In this document: positions 19,928 to 27,714 of the stretch, in pieces
Position numbering within the stretch: the first letter of the stretch is position 1
Layout: every line of letters starts with the position of its first letter
Position numbers and translations under genes: made by a program
Origin: Caulobacter sp. NIBR2454
GTDB lineage: Bacteria > Pseudomonadota > Alphaproteobacteria > Caulobacterales > Caulobacteraceae
Direction of reading: 5' to 3'
Length of the DNA: 64,000 nt
NCBI RefSeq assembly: GCF_027474405.1
Contig: NZ_CP114871.1
Coordinates: 806,001-870,000, forward strand
The notes under the pieces: model-generated
Databases searched by the model: none
What the model was told of the DNA's origin: nothing
Seen by the model: only the letters and a program-made list of their open reading frames with translations

Positions 19928-21412
19928 TTAGTCGATAGGACTCCAGCGCTTTTCCGGCGCTGCGGCCGCTTGGCGCTTGGGACCCTTGAAGCCTTCGCCG
20001 CTGGCGCGGACCTGCGCCGGCTTTCCAGCGGGACGCTGGTCGCCGTTGCGGGCCTGGCCTTGCGCCTGGGCGCCGCCGCCTTGACCGGCGGGACGCTTGG
20101 GCCGGCGCTGCTTGCGCAGGGCGGCCGGCACGTCATCGCGCGGATCGACCGGGCGGGCGTTGTTGTTGCGGCCACGGCCGTTGCGGCCGCCATTGCCGCC
20201 GCGCTCGCCGCGTTCGGGCTTGTCGCCGGTCAGCTCGGCCTCAACCGCCACGGCGGCGGCCAGACCCTTGTCATTGCGACGGTCGAAGGCCGGGATCGTC
20301 TGGCGCGTGGTGCGCTGGATGTCCTTCAGCAGGTTGCGCTCGTCATCGCTGCACAGGGTGAAGGCGATGCCCGAAGCGCCGGCGCGCGCGGTGCGGCCGA
20401 TGCGGTGGACATAGGCTTCCGGCACGTTCGGCAGTTCGAAGTTCACCACGTGGGTGACGCTGTCGATGTCGATGCCGCGGGCGGCGATGTCGGTGGCGAC
20501 CAGGGCGCGGCTCTCGCCGGCGCGGAAGGCCGCCAGGGCGCGCTCGCGCTGGCCCTGGGTCTTGTCGCCGTGGATGGCCCCGGCCTCGACGCCGCAGGCG
20601 TTGAGGTACTTGGCCACGCGGTCGGCGCCGCGCTTGGTGCGGGTGAAGACGATGACGCGTTTCAGCGCCGATTCAGCGAACAGCTCGGCCAGCAGGGCGC
20701 GCTTGCGTTGCTGCTCGACGAACAGGACCTGCTGATTGATCCGCTCGACCGTGGTGGCCTGCGGCGTCACCGAGACCTGCTCGGGGTTCTTCAGCAGTTC
20801 GCCGGCCAGCTTGCCGATCTCCGTCGGCATGGTGGCCGAGAAGAACAGGTTCTGACGTTCCTTGGGCAGGTGCTGCACGATGCGGCGGATGGGCAGGATG
20901 AAGCCCATGTCGAGCATCTGGTCGGCCTCGTCGAGGACGAAGATCTCGGTGCCCGACAGGTTGGCGCTCTTCTCGCCCAGGTGGTCGATCAGGCGGCCCG
21001 GGGTGGCGACCAGCACGTCGATGCCGGCGGCCAGGGCGCGCATCTGCGGGCCGTACTTCACGCCGCCGAAGATCACCGCGACCGTCAGGCCAAGGTGCGC
21101 TCCATAGGCGCGGAAGCTGTCGGCGATCTGGGTGGCCAGTTCGCGGGTCGGCGACAGGACCAGCACGCGGCAGCCGCGGCGCGGCGCCGGCTTACGGTCT
21201 TCGGCCAGGCGATGCAGGATCGGCAGGGCGAAGGCGGCGGTCTTGCCGGTGCCCGTCTGGGCGATGCCCAGCAGGTCGCGGCCGGTCATGACCGTGGGGA
21301 TGGCTTTCGCCTGGATGGGGGTGGGCGTGGTGTAGCCCTTGTCGGCCAACGCCTTCAGAAGGGGTTTGGCGAGGCCGAAATCAGTGAACTGAGTCACGTA
21401 GTCTCTTTTCAT
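19928..21412 (-). CDS. rhlE: DEAD-box RNA helicase, RhlE type
   Basis: This helicase of 494 residues has the full motif series: the Q motif near TPTPIQAKAIP, Walker A AQTGTGKTAAFA, PTRELATQIA, the DEAD box VLDEADQMLDMGF, FFSATMP, and the HRIGRTARAG motif VI. A basic, glycine- and asparagine-rich tail follows the helicase core from about residue 385, typical of RhlE proteins that remodel rRNA or mRNA. The ATG at 21412 is used; a GTG 15 bases inside, preceded by AGAGA, is an alternative. A sigma-70-like promoter about 180 bases upstream implies a long leader, in keeping with post-transcriptional control. Confidence 0.92.
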   Translation of the reverse strand: MKRDYVTQFTDFGLAKPLLKALADKGYTTPTPIQAKAIPTVMTGRDLLGIAQTGTGKTAAFALPILHRLAEDRKPAPRRGCRVLVLSPTRELATQIADSFRAYGAHLGLTVAVIFGGVKYGPQMRALAAGIDVLVATPGRLIDHLGEKSANLSGTEIFVLDEADQMLDMGFILPIRRIVQHLPKERQNLFFSATMPTEIGKLAGELLKNPEQVSVTPQATTVERINQQVLFVEQQRKRALLAELFAESALKRVIVFTRTKRGADRVAKYLNACGVEAGAIHGDKTQGQRERALAAFRAGESRALVATDIAARGIDIDSVTHVVNFELPNVPEAYVHRIGRTARAGASGIAFTLCSDDERNLLKDIQRTTRQTIPAFDRRNDKGLAAAVAVEAELTGDKPERGERGGNGGRNGRGRNNNARPVDPRDDVPAALRKQRRPKRPAGQGGGAQAQGQARNGDQRPAGKPAQVRASGEGFKGPKRQAAAAPEKRWSPID

Positions 21413-21588
21413 AACAGACAGCGCGCAGCCGGCCTCAAGGCTCGGCCGCTGTGCGGTCGGGTCTTTGGGGAGCGCCCCGCGTGGCCCGGGCGGTCTATGT
21501 CGGAAATCTTTCATGGCGCTCGACAGGCTGGTCCCGAGGGACCCTCACGCGGCTGGAGCACCGATAGCGTCGACTGAGACGCGAGACC

Positions 21589-21617
21589 TATATCTTATGC
21601 TGCGCTGCAAAAGTCAA
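21589..21617 (-). promoter_or_regulatory. Candidate housekeeping promoter for rhlE
   Basis: On the minus strand, TTGACT (21617-21612) and GATATA (21594-21589) are separated by exactly 17 bases, a good sigma-70-type match. It would give a leader of about 170 bases before the helicase start codon. The opposite strand toward mutT has no comparable match. Confidence 0.5.
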
Positions 21618-21689
21618 GTTTTGAAAGGGTTTGAGCCATTTCGTCAGGCCCTGGTTGCCTAAATCGCCCAACCCGGCGACATCTCGACC

Positions 21690-22094
21690 ATGGAAAAGAA
21701 GATCGTTCTCGTGGCCGCCGCGGCCCTCGTCGATGTCGATGGACGGGTGCTCCTGTGCCAGCGGCCCGAGGGCAAGCAACTGGCCGGCCTGTGGGAGTTT
21801 CCCGGCGGCAAGGTCGAGCCCGGCGAGACCCCCGAACAGTGCCTGATCCGTGAGCTTGATGAGGAGCTGGGCATCCAGGTCGCCAAGGCGTGCCTGGCCC
21901 CCTTCGTCTTCGCCAGCCACGAGTACGAGACCTTCCACCTGCTGATGCCGCTGTTCCTCTGCCGCCGCTGGGAAGGCTTCGTGCAGCAGAAGGAGCATGC
22001 GGGCCTGGCCTGGGTGAAGCCGACCGACATGGACAAATACCCCATGCCGCCCGCCGACCTGCCGCTGGTGGCCTGGCTGCGCGATTTGCTGTGA
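21690..22094 (+). CDS. mutT: 8-oxo-dGTP diphosphatase, MutT/Nudix family
   Basis: This 134-residue Nudix hydrolase would remove mutagenic 8-oxo-dGTP from the nucleotide pool. The Nudix box is complete: it begins GGKVEPGETPEQ and ends LIRELDEELGI, giving the G-x5-E-x7-REUxEExGU pattern. WEFPGGKVE just before it and the QLAGLWEF segment are typical of true MutT. Length is as expected for a single-domain enzyme. It is divergent from rhlE, with about 280 bases between them. Confidence 0.9.
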   Translation: MEKKIVLVAAAALVDVDGRVLLCQRPEGKQLAGLWEFPGGKVEPGETPEQCLIRELDEELGIQVAKACLAPFVFASHEYETFHLLMPLFLCRRWEGFVQQKEHAGLAWVKPTDMDKYPMPPADLPLVAWLRDLL

Positions 22095-22104
22095 CGCTCT
22101 GAAA

Positions 22105-22156
22105 CTTTTCGCCTCTCCCCCGCGAAGTGGGGGAGAGGGAAGGGTGAGGGGGAGCG
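22105..22156. repeat. Left inverted flanking repeat of the DUF559 gene
   Basis: A 10-bp stem (CCTCTCCCCC at 22112-22121 with GGGGGAGAGG at 22129-22138) is followed by GGGTGAGGGGGAGCG. An inverted, closely similar copy lies at 22503-22551, on the other side of the DUF559 gene. The purine-rich right arm also supplies the ribosome-binding region of that gene. Confidence 0.75.
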
Positions 22157-22162
22157 GCGTTG

Positions 22163-22519
22163 ATGGCGCACAACGACCTGACCGAACGGGCCAGGCGCCT
22201 GCGCGTGGATCAGACCGACGTTGAGCGGTTCCTGTGGGGGCGCCTGCGCGACCGTCGTCTTGGCGGGTGGAAATGGAAGCGGCAAGCGCCGCGCGGCGCC
22301 TACATCGTCGATTTCATGAGTGCTGAAGCCAGCCTGATCGTCGAACTCGACGGAGGTCAGCACGCGGACGTCACGGCCTATGACGCACGCCGCACGGCCT
22401 ACCTCGAAGGGGAGGGCTTCAAGGTCATCCGGTTCTGGAACCCGGAGGTAGTCACCAACCTGGATGGTGTCTGCGACACCATACTCGCCGCCTGCGGCGG
22501 CGAGCGCCCCTCACCCTGA
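22163..22519 (+). CDS. DUF559 domain protein (Vsr-like/PD-(D/E)XK nuclease fold)
   Basis: This 118-residue protein has the DUF559 signature of a small restriction-endonuclease-fold protein related to Vsr and methyl-directed nucleases. Visible are FLWGRLRDRRLGGWKWKRQ, the nuclease-like strand YIVDFMSAEASLIVELDGGQH with acidic D, E and D plus Gln in the active-site pattern, and GFKVIRFWNPEVVTN. The ATG at 22163 follows a strong GGGGGAG; a TTG lies immediately before it. The gene is bracketed by inverted hairpin repeats and its stop codon is inside the right repeat, so gene and repeats look like one unit. Its biological function is not established. Confidence 0.88.
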   Translation: MAHNDLTERARRLRVDQTDVERFLWGRLRDRRLGGWKWKRQAPRGAYIVDFMSAEASLIVELDGGQHADVTAYDARRTAYLEGEGFKVIRFWNPEVVTNLDGVCDTILAACGGERPSP

Positions 22520-22551
22520 CCCTCTCCCCACAAGTGGGGAGAGGCGAAAGT
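22503..22551. repeat. Right inverted flanking repeat of the DUF559 gene
   Basis: CGCCCCTCACCCTGA leads into a 10-bp perfect stem (CCTCTCCCCA at 22521-22530 with TGGGGAGAGG at 22535-22544). It is the inverted counterpart of 22105-22156. The last codons and stop of the DUF559 gene (GERPSP, TGA at 22517-22519) are read from this repeat. Confidence 0.75.
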
Positions 22552-23453
22552 CAGGCATCCCCCCGCTTGCGTCGCACCACCCCCAGCGCTTCTTCCAGCC
22601 CCACCTGGGCTGAACCCCTCGGCAGGGGCTTTTGCTGGCTTTCGTGCGGGACCCAGCCGGTGATGGTCAGGATTTCGAAGGTGGCTGGCACGCGGCCGTC
22701 GGCCTCGGCGAAGCGCTCCACATAAAGCTGCAGGGCGTGGCCCAGCAGGGTGCGGGTCATGGGCTTGCGCGGGCGGTCGGCCAGGATGCTGGTCTCGCCC
22801 ATGCGGCGCAGGTCGCGCAGCAGCTCGATAGGATGGCCATAGCGCACGGTCACCCGGTCCACGTCCGCCACCGGCAGGGCGAACCCCGCCCGAGACAGCA
22901 GGCCCGCCGCGTCCGAATGGTCGGCGAAGGGCGAGACGCGCATGGCCGCACCGCCGGTCAGTTCCGCCTCCGCCTCCAGCAGGCATTGACGCAGCTCGTT
23001 CAGGGTCGCCCCGCCCAGGAACGAGCCGATGAACAGCCCGTCCGGCTTCAGCGCCCGCCGCGCCTGGATCAGCGCGCCCACCAGGTCGTTGGTCCAGTGC
23101 AGGGCCAGGGTCGAGACGATCAGGTCCAGGCTGCCGTCCGCGAACGGCAGACGCTCCTCGTCCGCCACCAGCCGCGCGCCGACCGGCCCCAGCATGCTGC
23201 CCGTGATCTCCGTCTCGATCAGCAGGTCGATCTTGTCGGCGGCGTCGCTCTGGGCCAAGGCGCGCCGGAAAGCCCCGCTTCGCGCGCCCAGATCGACGGC
23301 GAGCGGAAACCGTCGCATGATCGGTTCCAGGCGCCAGGCGGCGTCCTGGGCGGCGCGAGCCTTCAGGAAGTCGGCCTGGGCATAGCCGGCGGCGGCGCGG
23401 TCAAGGCGTCGGCGCAGAAGATCGCGGTCGAACAGTTTCGGCGGGGTGCTCAT
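22551..23453 (-). CDS. SAM-dependent methyltransferase-fold protein, NDUFAF5/C20orf7-like
   Basis: This 300-residue protein has a class I methyltransferase fold with AVDLGARSGAFRRAL at the SAM loop, ERLPFADGSLDLIVSTLALHWTNDL at motifs II-III, and a long C-terminal part (PLPRGSAQVGLEEALG). The opening LFDRDLLRRRLDRAAAGY and overall plan match mitochondrial NDUFAF5, a complex I assembly factor reported to hydroxylate an arginine of NDUFS7, and its alphaproteobacterial relatives; BioC is a more distant alternative. The start codon overlaps that of the divergent comF gene. Its activity here is inferred from family resemblance. Confidence 0.8.
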   Translation of the reverse strand: MSTPPKLFDRDLLRRRLDRAAAGYAQADFLKARAAQDAAWRLEPIMRRFPLAVDLGARSGAFRRALAQSDAADKIDLLIETEITGSMLGPVGARLVADEERLPFADGSLDLIVSTLALHWTNDLVGALIQARRALKPDGLFIGSFLGGATLNELRQCLLEAEAELTGGAAMRVSPFADHSDAAGLLSRAGFALPVADVDRVTVRYGHPIELLRDLRRMGETSILADRPRKPMTRTLLGHALQLYVERFAEADGRVPATFEILTITGWVPHESQQKPLPRGSAQVGLEEALGVVRRKRGDA

Positions 23454-24234
23454 GGGCGCGCAACATGGCGATTTGCAGGGCGGCTGGAAACCAGGGCCGA
23501 CGCTGATTTCGGCCGGACGGGGTCTGTTGGACCTGCTTTTGCCGCCTCAAGCCCTTGATGGCGGGGCCGCAGGGTCGCCCGGATTGGGCGCGGAGGCCTG
23601 GGGCAAGATCAGTTTCATCGCCGACCCGGCCTGCGACGGCTGCGGCGCGCCGTTCGATTTCGATCTTGGCGCGGGGGTGCGTTGCCCCACCTGCGCCGCC
23701 CGGCCCAGAGCCTTCGCCCGCGCCCGTGCGGCCTGTCTCTACGACGAACATTCGCGCAACCTGATCCTGCAGCTCAAGCATGCCGACCGCACCGATCTGG
23801 CGCCGCTGATGGCCAAGTGGCTGAGCCGCGCCGCCGCCGACCTGCTGGCCGAAGCCGACGCCATCGTTCCTGTGCCGCTTCATCCCGCCCGCCTGTTCGC
23901 CCGGCGCTATAATCAGGCGGCGGAGGTGGCGCGGCCTTTGTCGAAGCTGGCGGACCGTCCCTACTTGCCCGACGCCCTGATCCGCCGCCGCGCCACCGCG
24001 ACCCAGGGGGGCAAGTCTGGCTCCGGCCGTCAGCGCAATGTGGCCGGCGCCTTCGCCATTCCGCCGTTCCGCCGGCGCCAGGTCGAAGGCAAGCGCATCC
24101 TGCTGGTCGATGACGTCATGACCACCGGCGCGACACTGGAGGCCTGCGCCAAGGCGCTTTTGGCCGTCGGAGCGGTTTCTGTAACCGCGGCGGTGATCGC
24201 GAGGGTGAAAGACGCGCCCGACGTGTCTATGTAG
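23452..24234 (+). CDS. comF: ComF family phosphoribosyltransferase-like protein
   Basis: This 260-residue protein combines an N-terminal zinc-finger region (CDGCGAPFDF and CPTCAA pairs at about residues 60-85) with a type I phosphoribosyltransferase domain whose PRPP loop is ILLVDDVMTTGATLEA. ComF proteins are linked to DNA uptake or handling, but the enzymatic reaction is unproven. QLKHADRTDLAPLM and RRYNQAAEVARPLS are family blocks. The ATG at 23452 overlaps the divergent methyltransferase ATG in the four bases CATG; a GTG six bases upstream is an alternative start. Confidence 0.87.
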   Translation: MGAQHGDLQGGWKPGPTLISAGRGLLDLLLPPQALDGGAAGSPGLGAEAWGKISFIADPACDGCGAPFDFDLGAGVRCPTCAARPRAFARARAACLYDEHSRNLILQLKHADRTDLAPLMAKWLSRAAADLLAEADAIVPVPLHPARLFARRYNQAAEVARPLSKLADRPYLPDALIRRRATATQGGKSGSGRQRNVAGAFAIPPFRRRQVEGKRILLVDDVMTTGATLEACAKALLAVGAVSVTAAVIARVKDAPDVSM

Positions 24235-24273
24235 AGCTTGGACACCAATCTAGCGGATATGCGTTCGGCCCTC

Positions 24274-24528
24274 ATGGCACACGTCACCATCTACACTCGC
24301 CCGTTCTGCGGCTACTGCGCCCGCGCCCTGAAGCTCCTCAAGGACAAGGGGGCCGACTTCACCGAGATCGAAGCCGGCATGGACCCCAAGCTGCGTCAGG
24401 AAATGATCGACAAGTCGGGCCGGACCACCTTCCCGCAGATATTCGTCGGCGATCAGCACATCGGCGGCTGCGACGACATGATGGCCCTGGACCGAGGCGG
24501 CAAGCTGGACTCGATGCTGGCCGCCTGA
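24274..24528 (+). CDS. grxC: Glutaredoxin 3
   Basis: This 84-residue dithiol glutaredoxin reduces protein and mixed disulfides using glutathione. The active site is C12-G-Y-C15 (YTRPFCGYCARA); the cis-proline loop TTFPQIF and the glutathione-binding GGCDDMM segment are also present. The start at 24274 gives the usual family length; an upstream in-frame ATG at 24259 would add five residues. The next gene begins four bases after the stop, and DUF1178 follows, forming an operon that is conserved in many alphaproteobacteria. Confidence 0.93.
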   Translation: MAHVTIYTRPFCGYCARALKLLKDKGADFTEIEAGMDPKLRQEMIDKSGRTTFPQIFVGDQHIGGCDDMMALDRGGKLDSMLAA

Positions 24529-24532
24529 TGCG

Positions 24533-25354
24533 ATGACCTTCCGCGTCGGCCTGATCCAGACCCGCACGCCCGCCAGCCACGCCGCCAGCCTGGCGCAGCT
24601 GGAGCCCCTGATCCGCGACGCGGCGGGGCAGGGCGCGAAGTTGGTCCTGACGCCGGAGGGCTGCAACATCCTGCAGAAGGATCGGGCCCAGTTGCTGCCG
24701 CAGCTGACCGCGCTGGAGGACGACCCGGTGGTCAAGGGCCTGCAGGCTCTGGCCGTCGAACTGGACCTCTGGATCGACGTCGGCTCGGCCCTGGTCAAGC
24801 GCGAGGACGGCAAGGCCGCCAACCGCCAGGCCCTGATCGATCCGACGGGCGACATCGTAGCCACCTACGACAAGCTGCACATGTTCGACGTCGACCTGCC
24901 CACCGGGGAGACGGCGCGCGAGTCGGCGGTCTATGAGCCGGGTGATCGGGCGGTGTCGGTCGACACGCCCTTTGGCAAGCTGGGCCTGACCATCTGCTAC
25001 GACATGCGCTTCCCGGCGCTCTATCGGGCGCTCGCGCTGGACGGCGCCAAGGTGATGATGGTCCCCGCCGCCTTCACTCGGCCCACGGGCGAAGCGCACT
25101 GGGAGATTTTGCTACGCGCCCGGGCCATCGAGACGGGCAGTTTCGTGCTCGCCGCCGCCCAGGGCGGCTTCCACGAGGACGGGCGCGGCACCTGGGGCCG
25201 CAGCATCGCCATCGGCCCGTGGGGCGAGGTGATCGGAAAACTTGACCATGACGAGCCGGGCGTGTTGATCGCCGAACTCGATCTGGCGGCGGCCGACAAG
25301 GCCCGCTCCGCCATTCCTGCCCTAAAGAATGCGCGCGCCTTCGTCGGTCCCTAA
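24533..25354 (+). CDS. Carbon-nitrogen hydrolase (Nit1-like, deaminated glutathione amidase type)
   Basis: This 273-residue nitrilase-superfamily protein has the Glu-Lys-Cys triad E42 (LTPEGC), K114 (TYDKLHMFDVD) and C155 (TICYDMRFP). The sequence around the triad, including ICYDMRFPALYR, matches the Nit/NitFhit branch, whose known role is hydrolysis of deaminated glutathione as metabolite repair. Placement directly after grxC supports a glutathione link. Length is normal. A general omega-amidase is the main alternative. Confidence 0.85.
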   Translation: MTFRVGLIQTRTPASHAASLAQLEPLIRDAAGQGAKLVLTPEGCNILQKDRAQLLPQLTALEDDPVVKGLQALAVELDLWIDVGSALVKREDGKAANRQALIDPTGDIVATYDKLHMFDVDLPTGETARESAVYEPGDRAVSVDTPFGKLGLTICYDMRFPALYRALALDGAKVMMVPAAFTRPTGEAHWEILLRARAIETGSFVLAAAQGGFHEDGRGTWGRSIAIGPWGEVIGKLDHDEPGVLIAELDLAAADKARSAIPALKNARAFVGP

Positions 25355-25363
25355 ATAGAGAAC

Positions 25364-25801
25364 ATGATCAAGTACGCGCTCACCTGCGAGCACGACCACG
25401 GCTTCGAAGGCTGGTTCGGCTCGTCCGTCGATTACGACGACCAGTCGGCCCGCGGCCTGCTGGAATGTCCGGTCTGCGGGTCAGCCACGGTCCGCAAGCA
25501 GATCATGGCGCCCGCCGTGGCCGGCACCAAGGCGCAGAAAGCCGTCGCCGCAGACGCCGACCCCAAGATGCGCGAAGTGATGATGGAGGCCCTGGGCCGC
25601 GTCCGCGCTCACGTGGAAGAGAACTTCGACGACGTCGGCGACCGCTTCGCCCGTGAGGCGCGCGACATCCACGAGGGCAAGTCAGAGGATCGCGGCATCT
25701 ACGGCTCGGCCACGCCAAAGGAGGTCAAGGACCTCGTCGCCGACGGCATTCAGGTCGCCCCGCTGCCGCCGGCCCCGCCCAAGAAGACGGACGTCAATTA
25801 G
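25364..25801 (+). CDS. DUF1178 family protein
   Basis: This 145-residue protein of unknown function matches the DUF1178 pattern. It opens MIKYALTCEHDHGFEGWFGSS and has a CPVCGS zinc-knuckle-like pair with a further Cys at position 8. The middle is charged and helical, and the tail is proline-rich. It follows the glutaredoxin and nitrilase-family genes with short gaps, a neighbourhood seen in other alphaproteobacteria. The function is not known; metal binding is a reasonable inference from the cysteines. Confidence 0.85.
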   Translation: MIKYALTCEHDHGFEGWFGSSVDYDDQSARGLLECPVCGSATVRKQIMAPAVAGTKAQKAVAADADPKMREVMMEALGRVRAHVEENFDDVGDRFAREARDIHEGKSEDRGIYGSATPKEVKDLVADGIQVAPLPPAPPKKTDVN

Positions 25802-25802
25802 C

Positions 25803-26096
25803 CTAGCGGTACGTGTAGTAGCAGCGCTTGGCGTTCTTCTTGGCGATCTGGTGGCCCGCCACCGCGCCCACGACGCCGCCCAGCACCGCGCCCTCGGTCT
25901 TGGCGCCGTTGCCAGCCACCGCACTGCCCAGCAGGGCGCCGCTGGCCCCGCCGATCAGGGTGCCCTGGTTGGCCTTGGACTTCTTGTAGTCGCAGACATA
26001 GACGCGCTTCTTCGGCGCGGCCTCGGCAGAGGCGAGGGGAGCCGCCGCCACGCCAAGAGCGGCGAAGGCGGCGAGGGTGATCATCGAAAGACGCAT
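25803..26096 (-). CDS. Small exported glycine-zipper protein
   Basis: This 97-residue protein has a signal peptide (residues 1-26, ending SAEA before APKK) and a glycine-zipper segment (about 45-85) with repeated Gly/Ala at four-residue steps, as in GGASGALLGSAVAGNG and GAVLGGVVGAVAGHQI. Such segments insert into or associate with membranes, as in the rickettsial 17-kDa antigen family. No lipobox is seen. Its stop lies one base from that of the convergent DUF1178 gene. The function is unknown. Confidence 0.75.
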   Translation of the reverse strand: MRLSMITLAAFAALGVAAAPLASAEAAPKKRVYVCDYKKSKANQGTLIGGASGALLGSAVAGNGAKTEGAVLGGVVGAVAGHQIAKKNAKRCYYTYR

Positions 26097-26148
26097 GGTG
26101 CGGTCCTGCTAGGCTGAAAGGTTCAGCCACCAGAACGCGCGCCTCCGC

Positions 26149-27612
26149 CTACGGTTTCGCTTTCGCCGGCAGAGCTTGGTAGGCCGCACGCGCCACGCGG
26201 TGACACGAGCCCATGAACGAGTTAGCCAGGATGATGACGGTGTAGTCGTTGTCCGCGTCGCGGATCATGTCGAAGATCACGCAGGTCCCCACCGTATCGC
26301 CCGGCGCGCCGACGATCTTGCGCCCGGCCGGAGCCAGGCGGCCAAACTCGAAGCCATAGCCGCCGTTGGCCGAGCCAAGCTCGAGCTTGGGACTGGTCAT
26401 CAGGGCCGCGGTCTCGGCTGACACTAGCTTGCCGCCCTTGAAGGCGGTGGCCCATTTAAACAGGTCGCCGGCGGTGGAGTAGCCGCCGCCCGCCGAACTC
26501 CCGCGCACGGGCATCTCTGGCGTGGCGTCGCGGGTCTGCAGCCCGGCGTCGGTCCAGGACGTCTCATAGGGCCGCGCCATGTTCGGCGTCTTGCTGTCGA
26601 GGGCGTAGGAGTCGGTCTGGTTCATGCCCAGCGGTGCGAACAGGGTCTGGCGCATATAGTCGTAGTAGTCCTGGCCGGTGACCTTCTCGATCACCTTGCC
26701 CAGAGCGAGATAGCCGTTGTTGCTGTAGGACCAGCGCGTCCCTGGCTCGAACGCTAGACCGCCCTTTTCGCCGTTCAGCCGCATGTAGTCGTCCAGAGTG
26801 CGGATCTGGTCCTTGGGCGTGGCGAAGAAGGTCGGGTTGAAGAATGAGCCCAGGCCCGAGGTGTGGCTCAGCAGGTGCTTGATCTGGATCTTTCGCGCGC
26901 TCTCGGCGTCAGGAAAGTCGGGCAGGAATTTCGACAGCGGATCGTCCCACGACAGCTGGCCCTGCTCCACCAGCCGGGCGATCGCCACGGCGGTGAACAT
27001 CTTGTTCAGGCTCGCCAAGCTGAACTTCGTATCGAGCGTGTTGGCGGCGCCGGCCGTGCGGTCGGCCAGGCCATAGGCCTTGTTCAACAGCGGCTTTTCG
27101 CTCGCCGCAATCAGCACGACGCCGGAAAAGCCGTCAGCCTTGGTCAGAGTCTCCACATAGGCATCGATCCCCTTCAGCCGCTCGTCTAGCGGAGCATCGG
27201 GAGCGAAGGGCGCGAACGCGCGCGATGTTGGCGCGGGCGTCACCGCAGTCATGTTGAAGGGGGGCTGAGGCTCCACCGTCACTTTCAGGGCCTGCTGACC
27301 CTTGGTAGTCGGGTTCTCATAGACTACCGTGGCGGCCTGGGGCTCCACGGGACCGTCGGCTACATACTTGGCGCCGCGCGCTTGTAGGTAGGTGCGACTT
27401 AGCAGTTCCATCACCGGCGGGTTTGGCGGTGTCGATCGTGGCGCGCCGTTGGCCTGCAGATAGGCGGCGACGGCGCGACGGTCGCCCTTGTCAAGCAGGT
27501 CGACCAGCTTGCGGCCGTGCTCCAGCGCGGCCTGACCGGCGGTGTCGGCCGCCAGGGCTGTACCCGCGAGCAGGACGGAGGACAGGGCGAGAAGGGTGAG
27601 CGAGCTGCGCAT
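26149..27612 (-). CDS. Exported serine hydrolase of the beta-lactamase / class C-like family
   Basis: This 487-residue protein has a signal peptide (residues 1-21) and a region of about 120 residues before a class C beta-lactamase/D-alanyl-D-alanine-carboxypeptidase-like domain. The SxxK pair is S201 and K204 (FSLASLNKMF) and the YxN motif is in RWSYSNNGYLAL (about residue 294). HTSGLGSF and RGSSAGGGYSTAGDLFKW are usual for this esterase/peptidase family. The substrate may be peptides or esters; antibiotic hydrolysis cannot be inferred. It appears monocistronic. Confidence 0.85.
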   Translation of the reverse strand: MRSSLTLLALSSVLLAGTALAADTAGQAALEHGRKLVDLLDKGDRRAVAAYLQANGAPRSTPPNPPVMELLSRTYLQARGAKYVADGPVEPQAATVVYENPTTKGQQALKVTVEPQPPFNMTAVTPAPTSRAFAPFAPDAPLDERLKGIDAYVETLTKADGFSGVVLIAASEKPLLNKAYGLADRTAGAANTLDTKFSLASLNKMFTAVAIARLVEQGQLSWDDPLSKFLPDFPDAESARKIQIKHLLSHTSGLGSFFNPTFFATPKDQIRTLDDYMRLNGEKGGLAFEPGTRWSYSNNGYLALGKVIEKVTGQDYYDYMRQTLFAPLGMNQTDSYALDSKTPNMARPYETSWTDAGLQTRDATPEMPVRGSSAGGGYSTAGDLFKWATAFKGGKLVSAETAALMTSPKLELGSANGGYGFEFGRLAPAGRKIVGAPGDTVGTCVIFDMIRDADNDYTVIILANSFMGSCHRVARAAYQALPAKAKP

Positions 27613-27714
27613 GGCGTTTCCAGGATTGGTCCTGGAATTATGTAAGAGCTTTCAATTGTTGCCGGATGATTTCGCTCTGTCGCGTTCCCGTATCGTCGGT
27701 CTGCGGTCTCGCCG

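Noticed and set aside
26149..27612. Antibiotic-resistance beta-lactamase
   Set aside because: SxxK and YxN are shared by many esterases and peptidases; the long N-terminal region and lack of regulators make a resistance role unsupported.
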